The position numbers were made by a program, and so were the translations under genes. The notes under the pieces are model-generated. The model saw only the letters and a program-made list of their open reading frames with translations. It was not told where the DNA came from and made no database searches. A stretch of DNA of 17,055 bases from Pseudomonadota bacterium (GTDB lineage Bacteria; Pseudomonadota; Alphaproteobacteria; Rhizobiales; Devosiaceae): positions 1-17,055 of the forward strand of contig JAEYXQ010000112.1 in the NCBI GenBank assembly GCA_023431205.1, written 5' to 3'. Positions 7,146-12,890 of this stretch are shown here, in pieces; the stretch's first letter is position 1; the number at the start of each line of letters is the position of its first letter.

Positions 7146-7979
7146 CTATCCCTGTCGGCGCTTCTCGGCAATGCTGACGGTGAGCGCCATGGCGAAGGCC
7201 ATGCTGGCCGAAAGGGAGCGGAAGCCGGCGTGGTCGGCCTCGACCAGCTCGAACCAGACTGCCGAGCACTCGGCGAGCGGCGAGAAGGCCGAGTCGGTCA
7301 GCGACACCACCGGTACGCCACGCGCTGCCATGCTGCGGGCCTGCACCGCGCTTTCCGAGGCATAGGGGGAGAAGCTGATGGCGAAGGCCGCATCGCGCTC
7401 ACCGGCCATGGCCAGCAGGTCGTCGTCGATGCCGGCGGCGGTGCCGACAAGCTGGCACTTCACCTTCAGCTTGCCGAAGGCGTAGGCCATGTAGCTCGAG
7501 ATCGGATAGGAGCGGCGCTTGGCGATCAGGTAGATGGTGTCGGCACCCGCCAGCAGTTCGACGGCTCTGTCGAACTGGGCTGGGTCGATGGCGGCGCTCA
7601 CCGCATCGAGCGACCGGTGCGCCGCCGAGACGAAGCCGTTGAAGATGGTGGTGCTTTGCGCCAGCGCCGCGCCACCCTGCTCCAGTGCCCGCAGCCGATC
7701 CTCGTAGGACGAGGTGCGTTCGCGGAGGCGGGCGCGGAACAGTTGCTGCAGGCCGGAAAAGCCGTCGAAGCCGAAGAGCTGCGCGAACCGCACCAGGGTC
7801 GAGGGCTGCACCTCGGCGGAGGTGGCAATGCTTGCGGCGGTGCCGAAGGCGATCTCGTCGGGATGATCGAGGGCGTAGGCAGCCACCTGGGTCAGGCGCT
7901 TCGGCAGTTCGGCGCGCCGCTCCAGGATGGCGTGGCGCAGGGATTCGAAATCGGCAGGCGGCAGTGGAGCAGGGGCCAT
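7146..7979 (-). CDS. iolR: MurR/RpiR-family regulator of inositol genes
   Basis: This is a transcription regulator of 277 residues with an N-terminal helix-turn-helix (about 25-75, with STLVRFAQLFGFDGFSGLQQ typical of the RpiR recognition-helix region) and a C-terminal SIS sugar-phosphate binding domain (about 125-255, with ADTIYLIAKRRS and FAISFSPYASE). In rhizobia the gene at the head of iolRCDEB represses inositol catabolism until a pathway intermediate releases it; the same order here supports that role by context. The frame extends to a GTG at 7985, but the ATG at 7979 is preferred because the CGAGG ribosome binding site lies four bases ahead of it and overlaps the GTG. It is divergent from the dehydrogenase gene at 8092, with a perfect palindrome between them, and reads towards iolC 88 bases downstream. 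Confidence 0.88.
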   Translation of the reverse strand: MAPAPLPPADFESLRHAILERRAELPKRLTQVAAYALDHPDEIAFGTAASIATSAEVQPSTLVRFAQLFGFDGFSGLQQLFRARLRERTSSYEDRLRALEQGGAALAQSTTIFNGFVSAAHRSLDAVSAAIDPAQFDRAVELLAGADTIYLIAKRRSYPISSYMAYAFGKLKVKCQLVGTAAGIDDDLLAMAGERDAAFAISFSPYASESAVQARSMAARGVPVVSLTDSAFSPLAECSAVWFELVEADHAGFRSLSASMAFAMALTVSIAEKRRQG

Positions 7980-8035
7980 GGGCACCTCGTTCGGAACGCT
8001 CTACTCTTAGGGGCGCCAGCAGGGAAATAGAAGAC

Positions 8036-8055
8036 CCATTCCGGAAACGGAATGG
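8036..8055. promoter_or_regulatory. Perfect palindrome between iolR and the divergent dehydrogenase
   Basis: The arms CCATTCCG (8036-8043) and CGGAATGG (8048-8055) are perfect reverse complements around GAAA. The core can be written TTCC-N6-GGAA, which is the reverse polarity of the half-sites in the two iolC-promoter candidates. It sits 36 bases before the start of the dehydrogenase and 56 bases before the iolR start, the natural place for an operator that controls both. It could bind IolR or another regulator; as RNA it would be a short hairpin. Confidence 0.55.
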
Positions 8056-8063
8056 ATGGACTA

Positions 8064-8085
8064 TCCCTCTAGCGAGAGAGGGAGG
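8064..8085 (+). promoter_or_regulatory. Hairpin overlapping the Shine-Dalgarno of the 8092 gene
   Basis: TCCCTCT (8064-8070) and AGAGGGA (8077-8083) are perfect reverse complements around a six-base loop. The strong ribosome binding site GGGAGG (8080-8085) lies partly in the right arm, six bases before the ATG at 8092. When folded, the hairpin would cover most of the site, so translation could depend on unfolding. The Shine-Dalgarno also decides the start: ATG 8092 rather than the upstream in-frame ATG 8056. Confidence 0.5.
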
Positions 8086-8091
8086 CAGCGC

Positions 8092-9204
8092 ATGCAGGAT
8101 CGGATCGGGGTCGGGCTTATCGGGACAGGCCACATGGGCAAGTGCCATGCACTGGCCTGGAACAGCGTGCGGCCGGTGTTTGGGGACGGCCCCAGGACGC
8201 GGCTCGTACATCTGGCCGAGGTTGACGCGGAGCTTGCGCGCCGCCGTGGCGACGAGTTCGGGTTCGAGCGGTCCACCGGCGATTGGCGGCAACTGATCGC
8301 CGATCCGGAGGTGGATGTGGTCTCCGTCACCACGCCCAATGCCTTTCATGCCGAGATGGCCGTGGCGGCGCTGGAAGCCGGCAAGCACGTCTGGTGCGAG
8401 AAGCCGATGGCGGTGGCCCTGGCCGATGCGGAGCGCATGGAGGCGGCGGCACGCGCCTCCGGCAAGGTGGCGGTGCTCGGCTACAACTACATCCAGGGTC
8501 CGATGGTGCGGCTGATCGGCGACCTGCTGGCCGCCGGACGCATCGGCACCGTGAACCACGTGCGCCTCGAGATGGACGAGGACTTCATGGCCGATCCGGA
8601 GGGCCTTTTCGGGCTCAAGAGCCTGTCGGAGTCGGGCTATGGCGCCATTGATGATTTCGGCGTCCACCCGCTCAGCCTGCTGCAGGTGCTGCTCGGACCG
8701 GTGCGGCGGGTGATGGCGCACATGTCGCGACCGTACCCCGATCGACCCGTGCAGGAAGGCGGTCGCCGGTCGGTGGAAACGCATGATGTTGCCAGCATCC
8801 TGTTCGAGATGGATGCCGGGGTCAGTGGTGTCATGGCTCTCAGTCGCACCGCCTGGGGCCGCAAGGGGCGGATCGCGCTCCAGATCTTCGGCAGCGCCGG
8901 GACCATCGTCTTCGACCAGGAACGCTTCAACGAGGTGCAGATTTACCAGGCGGGCGAAGGAGCCACGGCGGGCTTCCGCACCATCCTGGCGGGGCCACAG
9001 CACCCGCCTTACGACCGCTTCATCCCGGCGCCGGGGCACGGGCTTGGCTTCAACGACCTCAAGATCATCGAATGCCACGAACTGCTGAAGGCGATCGCCG
9101 GCGAGCCGGCGCGGGTGATCGACTTCACCACCGGGCTCGCGATCGAGCGCACCGTCCACGCCATGGCGCGGAGCCACGGTGAGGGCCGGTGGGTGGAGGT
9201 CTGA
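8092..9204 (+). CDS. Gfo/Idh/MocA-family oxidoreductase, probably inositol- or sugar-specific
   Basis: This is an NAD(P)-dependent dehydrogenase of 370 residues. The N-terminal Rossmann fold starts with GVGLIGTGHMG (6-16). The cofactor/catalytic lysine motif is WCEKP (101-105), and D188-x3-H192 in AIDDFGVHP repeats the Asp-x3-His pair of inositol dehydrogenases. The family acts on inositols, inosose, glucose and related sugars, so the substrate cannot be fixed from sequence. Its position divergent to iolR suggests an inositol stereoisomer, a keto-inositol or an inositol-derived sugar. The start is ATG 8092 behind GGGAGG. It ends one base from the stop codon of the convergent Rsm22-like gene, leaving no room for a separate terminator. 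Confidence 0.85.
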   Translation: MQDRIGVGLIGTGHMGKCHALAWNSVRPVFGDGPRTRLVHLAEVDAELARRRGDEFGFERSTGDWRQLIADPEVDVVSVTTPNAFHAEMAVAALEAGKHVWCEKPMAVALADAERMEAAARASGKVAVLGYNYIQGPMVRLIGDLLAAGRIGTVNHVRLEMDEDFMADPEGLFGLKSLSESGYGAIDDFGVHPLSLLQVLLGPVRRVMAHMSRPYPDRPVQEGGRRSVETHDVASILFEMDAGVSGVMALSRTAWGRKGRIALQIFGSAGTIVFDQERFNEVQIYQAGEGATAGFRTILAGPQHPPYDRFIPAPGHGLGFNDLKIIECHELLKAIAGEPARVIDFTTGLAIERTVHAMARSHGEGRWVEV

Positions 9205-9205
9205 G

Positions 9206-10165
9206 CTACAAGGCGTCGCCCCAATCGGCGCGCCGGGCCCTCTTGTAGGCCTCGCCGTGGCGCTTGCTCAGGCGCGCCACGGTTGCCGTGCCATCCGCCT
9301 GGCACAGCTTCAGGGCGACCTGGCCGCTCGCCTGTTGCGAGGGGGCGATGACCCTCGCCGCGGGAAGGGCGACCGCTGTGCGGGACACCGCCAGGAAGAT
9401 GAACTTCTCGTCCTCCCAAGGCACCTCGCCGCCTTTGCTCAACCGGTGCATGCGCGATCGGGCGACGCGCTGGGCGAAATGGCACCAGTCCGGCGGCACC
9501 AGGGGGCAGGCGAGGTGATGGGGGCAGGGCGCCACCATGTGGGCGCCCGCCGCCAGCAATTGCCGCCGGGCAGCGAGGATTCGTTCCCAGCCCGCGGGGG
9601 TTCCGGGTTCGACGATCAGCAAGGTGTCCCGGGTCACAGCCCAGAGCCGGTCGACCAGCACCGCGCGCTGGTCAGGAGCCAGTTCATCGAGCACATAGGC
9701 CAGGGTCACGAGGTCAGCGGCCTCTAGCTCCGGTAACCCCGCTGTTACGTCTGCATCGTGCCAGCGCACCGGCATCGGCAGGCGCTGTGCCAGGCGCTCG
9801 CCCCAGGTGCGAATGGCGCCACTGCCTTCCACCAGTTCGGCGCCCGCAAGCGATGACCACTGCTCGGCGGCAGCCCAGACCGCGGAGCCCGGACCCGAGC
9901 CGACGTCGATCTGCGTCCGCGGGCTGAAGCTCTCATGTACCTCGCCCAACTGCGCCATGGCGGCCGCGATGACGGCAAACGTCGCCGGCAACCGCGCGGC
10001 CAGGTAGGCCTTTGCCGTCAGTTCGTCACCGATATGAAACCGGCCGTCCCGGGTTTCGGCCCGGTAGCGGGTGGACAGCGTCGCTCCGGCACGCTGCAGG
10101 TCGGTCAGCGCCACGCCGTCGAGCGCCTCGTCCACCGCTGCACGCAGCGCTGCTGGCAGTTCCAT
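9206..10165 (-). CDS. Rsm22/METTL17-type small-subunit methyltransferase-like protein
   Basis: The 319-residue protein belongs to the Rsm22 family, related to the mitochondrial small-ribosomal-subunit factor Rsm22/METTL17. It has a SAM-binding motif I at DVGSGPG (87-93). The C-terminal part contains CPHHLACPLVPPDWC, with cysteines C214, C220 and C228 (spacing x5 and x7), and a fourth cysteine C288 in ALKLC. The first three match the spacing I recall for the [4Fe-4S] cysteines of human METTL17, and the fourth is about 60 residues further on, as there. WEDEKFIFLAVSR (250-262) is another family landmark. A role in ribosome assembly is inferred by homology; methyl transfer may not be its real function. 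The ATG at 10165 lacks a clear Shine-Dalgarno sequence. Confidence 0.85.
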   Translation of the reverse strand: MELPAALRAAVDEALDGVALTDLQRAGATLSTRYRAETRDGRFHIGDELTAKAYLAARLPATFAVIAAAMAQLGEVHESFSPRTQIDVGSGPGSAVWAAAEQWSSLAGAELVEGSGAIRTWGERLAQRLPMPVRWHDADVTAGLPELEAADLVTLAYVLDELAPDQRAVLVDRLWAVTRDTLLIVEPGTPAGWERILAARRQLLAAGAHMVAPCPHHLACPLVPPDWCHFAQRVARSRMHRLSKGGEVPWEDEKFIFLAVSRTAVALPAARVIAPSQQASGQVALKLCQADGTATVARLSKRHGEAYKRARRADWGDAL

Positions 10166-10196
10166 CGATCACAACTTTGCTTTTCGAGCCTGTGGA

Positions 10197-10223
10197 GTGT
10201 TGCAACCGGGACGCTTGCAACAC
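10197..10223. promoter_or_regulatory. Perfect 9-bp inverted repeat with TTGCAA cores
   Basis: GTGTTGCAA (10197-10205) and TTGCAACAC (10215-10223) are perfect reverse complements with a nine-base spacer. Each arm contains the self-complementary hexamer TTGCAA, so the two hexamers are repeated 15 bp apart. The element lies in the gap between the Rsm22-like gene (minus strand) and the small peptide gene at 10315 (plus strand). It looks like an operator for a dimeric regulator or a hairpin in the leader of the peptide mRNA. I recognise no specific regulator. Confidence 0.5.
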
Positions 10224-10314
10224 ATTTGGGTGGCGGTTAACGTTTCGTCTACCGGGTGTGTCCGGCGTAACACCGCCTTAATCCCCGGCGTGAACGGCTG
10301 ACAAGGAGCGATCA

Positions 10315-10416
10315 ATGCGCAGTCAACCGAAAACCATGCCCTGGCAGGCTATCAAATGGACAGCGGTCTGCCTGCTCTCCATGGGTCTGGTGTTCTCCGT
10401 TGTTGCTGGCGTCTAG
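10315..10416 (+). CDS. 33-residue single-helix membrane peptide
   Basis: A short open frame of 33 codons runs from ATG 10315 to TAG 10414-10416. Its ribosome binding site is perfect: AAGGAG at 10303-10308 with six bases to the ATG, stronger than that of most genes in the window. The peptide begins with MRSQPKTMPWQ, including two basic residues, and continues into one hydrophobic stretch from about residue 16 to the end (WTAVCLLSMGLVFSVVAGV), long enough for a membrane helix or an uncleaved signal anchor. A GC-rich hairpin at 10452-10476 ends the unit. I do not recognise the sequence and assign no function; peptides of this kind often modulate membrane complexes. The ribosome binding site and terminator-like hairpin are the support for it being real. 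Confidence 0.6.
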   Translation: MRSQPKTMPWQAIKWTAVCLLSMGLVFSVVAGV

Positions 10417-10451
10417 ACGCTAGAGTTCTTCACAGATCCGCTATTTTCCGG

Positions 10452-10476
10452 AGGGCGCCCGGCCACAGGGCGCCCT
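10452..10476 (+). terminator. GC-rich hairpin, probable terminator after the small peptide gene
   Basis: The arms AGGGCGCCC (10452-10460) and GGGCGCCCT (10468-10476) pair perfectly around a seven-base loop. The hairpin is followed by TTCGTGT, which is only a weak T-tract. It lies 35 bases after the stop of the peptide gene and 26 bases before the GST start codon, so it probably separates the two units, possibly with partial read-through. Confidence 0.55.
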
Positions 10477-10502
10477 TCGTGTACTCATTGGGGTGATGTC
10501 AG

Positions 10503-11180
10503 ATGAAGCTGTTGATCGGCAACCGCAACTACTCGACCTGGTCGCTGCGGCCCTGGCTGGTGCTGCGCCACTTCGAGATTCCGTTCACCGACGAGGTGCT
10601 GCCGCTCTCCGGCCCTGGCTGGCGCGAAAACCTGGCGGAGCGATCCCCGACCGGCAAGGTGCCGGTGCTGATCGATGGCGAACTCGTCGTCCCCGAAACT
10701 ATCGCCATCATTGAATATCTCGCCGACCGCTATCCCGATAAGCCGATCTGGCCGGTCGACCGCGCCGATCGCGCCCGCGCCCGGGCCGTCGCGGCCGAGA
10801 TGCATGCGGGCTTCAGCGGGTTGCGCACGCACGCGCCGATGAACCTGCGCGCCTCCCATCCGGGCAAAGTCGACCTCGACAGCGTGGCTCGCGATCTAAA
10901 GCGCATCGAAAGCCTGTGGGGCCCGATGCTGGAGCGCTCCGGCGGCCCGTTCCTGTTCGGCGCCTTCACGGCCGCCGACGCGATGTTTGCCCCGGTGGCG
11001 ACACGCATTCGCACCTATGACCTGCCGGTTACCGATCGGATCGCCCAGTATGTAGAAGCCATCTACGGGCTTCCGGCCTTCCAGGAGTGGCTGGCCGAAG
11101 CGCTTAAGGAGCCGTGGGTCGTGGACGATGACGAGATCGACGTTATCCAGGGCCGCGTGCCCCGCGGGAGCCTCGTATGA
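10503..11180 (+). CDS. Glutathione S-transferase family protein
   Basis: This is a cytosolic glutathione S-transferase of 225 residues. The N-terminal thioredoxin-like domain (1-80) has the NRNYSTWSLRPWL motif (7-19), where a serine or tyrosine can activate glutathione, and the cis-proline and substrate-anchoring segment GKVPVLIDGE...VPETIAIIEYL (about 51-73). The helical C-terminal domain follows (about 85-205). This N-terminal motif is typical of a proteobacterial subgroup whose substrates are mostly unknown. No strong ribosome binding site precedes the ATG; GGGG lies about nine bases upstream. The stop codon overlaps the next start in an ATGA, so the DUF1489 gene is translationally coupled to it. 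Confidence 0.88.
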   Translation: MKLLIGNRNYSTWSLRPWLVLRHFEIPFTDEVLPLSGPGWRENLAERSPTGKVPVLIDGELVVPETIAIIEYLADRYPDKPIWPVDRADRARARAVAAEMHAGFSGLRTHAPMNLRASHPGKVDLDSVARDLKRIESLWGPMLERSGGPFLFGAFTAADAMFAPVATRIRTYDLPVTDRIAQYVEAIYGLPAFQEWLAEALKEPWVVDDDEIDVIQGRVPRGSLV

Positions 11181-11602
11181 TTCACATGGTCAAGCTGTGC
11201 GTCGGTGTCGCCAGCTTCGAGGAACTGGAAAGTTACCGGAACGAGCGGGCCCATTGGTGGGGCGCCGACTACGGCGAGGACGTCCACGTCCACCGCACCC
11301 GCATGATGCCCAAGCGGCGTGAGGAGATGGAGGGCCTCTCCTCGGTCTACTGGGTCATCGCCGGCCAGGTGCTGTGCCGCCAGCAGATCCTGCGGCTGGC
11401 GCCCTATACCGATGCCGAGGGCAAGGATTACTGCGACATCATCATGGCGCCCGACCTGATCCGGACGGTGCCGTACCCGAAGCGGCCCTTCCAGGGTTGG
11501 CGCTATCTGCGTCCCGAGGATGCTCCGCCCGATGTCGGCGCCAACGAGAACGGCAACTCGATGGAGATTGCCGCCGACCTCGCCCGGCTCGGTCTGATCT
11601 GA
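11177..11602 (+). CDS. DUF1489 family protein
   Basis: The 141-residue protein resembles the alphaproteobacterial DUF1489 family, whose function is unknown. It has no signal peptide or membrane helix, so it should be cytosolic. Features are the start MVKLCVGVASFEELESY, a YWVIAGQVLCRQQI strand-like stretch near 57-70, and RPFQGWRYLRPEDAPPD near 99-115. The ATG at 11177 overlaps the GST stop codon as ATGA; an ATG three codons later (11186) is also possible. The tight coupling with the GST says the two proteins are made together, but not what they do. Nothing indicates a catalytic site. Confidence 0.8.
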   Translation: MIHMVKLCVGVASFEELESYRNERAHWWGADYGEDVHVHRTRMMPKRREEMEGLSSVYWVIAGQVLCRQQILRLAPYTDAEGKDYCDIIMAPDLIRTVPYPKRPFQGWRYLRPEDAPPDVGANENGNSMEIAADLARLGLI

Positions 11603-11631
11603 ATCGAAATGGTGCAGGTTTGGCACGGCCG

Positions 11632-11648
11632 TTAAGAGGCTGTTAACC
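11632..11648 (+). promoter_or_regulatory. CtrA-type box upstream of mipZ
   Basis: TTAA (11632-11635), seven bases, then TTAACC (11643-11648) reproduces the full TTAA-N7-TTAA binding site of the alphaproteobacterial cell-cycle regulator CtrA. It lies 52 bases before the mipZ start, in the 97-bp gap after the DUF1489 gene. A GANTC (GAATC, 11601-11605), the target of the cell-cycle methylase CcrM, lies about 30 bases further upstream. Control of mipZ by CtrA is inferred from the motif only. Confidence 0.65.
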
Positions 11649-11699
11649 ATGCCCGTCGTTGCTAGCGGGTACACGCAGAGCGTTGATTTGGGGGCATGA

Positions 11700-12542
11700 A
11701 TGGCGCGCGACGGAGCACATGTGATCGTCGTCGGCAATGAGAAGGGCGGGTCGGGCAAGTCGACCACGGCCTTCCATCTCGCCGTATACCTGCTGTATGC
11801 GGGCTATCGCGTCGCCACCATCGACGTGGACAGCCGGCAGCAGACCTTTACGCACTACGTCCGCAACCGCCGGACCTTTGTGCAGCAGCGCGGGCTCAGC
11901 CTGCCGAATCCGACGCATTTCCACCTGCCGTCCGCCTGGGGCGATTCCATCAAGGAGAACCACCGGGCCGAGTTCGATATCTTCCGCCGTTCGGTGGGGG
12001 AGGTGGAGGATCGCGTCGACTTCCTGATCATCGACACGCCCGGGTTCGACACCAACCTGACCCGGCTGGCCCATTCCCTGGCCGACACGCTGGTGACGCC
12101 GGTCAACGATTCCCTGATCGACCTCAACGTGCTGGCCCGCATCGATGCCGATTCCGGCAACCTGATCGAGACCAGCCACTATGCCCGGCTGGTGCAGCGG
12201 GCCCGTTCGGAACGCATGGCCGTGGACGGCCAGCCCATCGACTGGGTGCTGGTGCGCAACCGCATCTCCATGCTGGGGTCGCGCAATTCGCGGCAGGTGC
12301 ACCAGACGCTCGAGAGCATCGCGACCCGCTTCGGCGCCCGGCAGGCCGACGGCATTGCCGAGCGCGTCATCTTCCGTTCGCTGTTCCAGATGGGACTGAC
12401 GGTGTTCGATCCGGTGGACGAGGACCTGACCGGGGAAGCCCAGACGACCTCGCATGCCAGCGCGCGCCAGGAATACCGCAACCTGCTGGCCGCCCTGAAC
12501 CTGCCGCTGACCCCGCGCGAGCCGATGCGGCTGACCGCCTGA
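11700..12542 (+). CDS. mipZ: Division-plane positioning ATPase MipZ (ParA/MinD family)
   Basis: MipZ is a dimerising ATPase that forms a gradient from the chromosome pole and inhibits FtsZ, so that the Z-ring forms at mid-cell in alphaproteobacteria lacking Min control. The 280-residue protein starts HVIVVGNEKGGSGKSTTAFHL, with the deviant Walker A motif (KGGSGKST, 15-22) including the ParA signature lysine. It continues with IDVDSRQQTF (41-50), which in MipZ replaces the usual ParA DxDPQ, and Walker B FLIIDTPGFD (108-117). The length and the DSRQ segment separate MipZ from plasmid and chromosomal ParA, and no parB or parS lies nearby. The start at 11700 has a GGGGG five bases upstream. It ends three bases from the convergent 89-residue gene. 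Confidence 0.9.
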   Translation: MARDGAHVIVVGNEKGGSGKSTTAFHLAVYLLYAGYRVATIDVDSRQQTFTHYVRNRRTFVQQRGLSLPNPTHFHLPSAWGDSIKENHRAEFDIFRRSVGEVEDRVDFLIIDTPGFDTNLTRLAHSLADTLVTPVNDSLIDLNVLARIDADSGNLIETSHYARLVQRARSERMAVDGQPIDWVLVRNRISMLGSRNSRQVHQTLESIATRFGARQADGIAERVIFRSLFQMGLTVFDPVDEDLTGEAQTTSHASARQEYRNLLAALNLPLTPREPMRLTA

Positions 12543-12545
12543 GGC

Positions 12546-12815
12546 TCAGCGCTCGCCGAGGGTCAGCCGGATCGCCCGGCGGCCGCCGGGGGCAAAGACG
12601 TCGAGATCGATGTGGACCGGCTCCTGCACCATCCGCCTGGTGCGGGCGGAAAGCGCCAGCACCACGCCCAGGAGGTCACCGACGCTGCGCCGCCTGGGCA
12701 GCATGCGGCCGGTCATGCCGTCGAGGGCGCGGTTGCGCACCGCCATGTCTTCCGAGGCAAGGGCCGAACGGCCGACAAAGTGCGCCAGTTCGCTCAGCGC
12801 AGTACGTTCGCTCAT
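12546..12815 (-). CDS. Conserved-looking hypothetical protein, 89 residues
   Basis: I do not recognise this protein. It has 89 residues, a mostly helical and arginine-rich N-terminal part (1-65, including MLPRRRSVGDLLG), and a short C-terminal part with alternating strand-like residues (VHIDLDVFAPGGRRAIRLTLGER). It has no membrane helix or signal peptide. A GGAG eight bases before ATG 12815 supports translation, and the frame fills the gap between mipZ and the carboxypeptidase gene with little intergenic space, so I take it as real. It faces mipZ tail to tail, three bases apart, and follows the carboxypeptidase gene by 75 bases on the same strand. The long open frame on the other strand here is a shadow. 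Confidence 0.6.
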   Translation of the reverse strand: MSERTALSELAHFVGRSALASEDMAVRNRALDGMTGRMLPRRRSVGDLLGVVLALSARTRRMVQEPVHIDLDVFAPGGRRAIRLTLGER

Positions 12816-12890
12816 TGGGCTACTCCAGACACACGCACCAATTTGCAGTCGCCAGCCGGGGCAGGGGCCTCGGCCGGAAAGTCGCGTCGA

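Noticed and set aside
8056..8091. Twelve-residue N-terminal extension of the second dehydrogenase
   Set aside because: The Shine-Dalgarno GGGAGG lies inside this stretch and the Rossmann fold starts right after ATG 8092.
7399..9177. 592-codon minus-strand frame across iolR and the dehydrogenase gene
   Set aside because: It overlaps iolR in another frame and runs antisense to the dehydrogenase; the translation is compositionally biased and matches no family.
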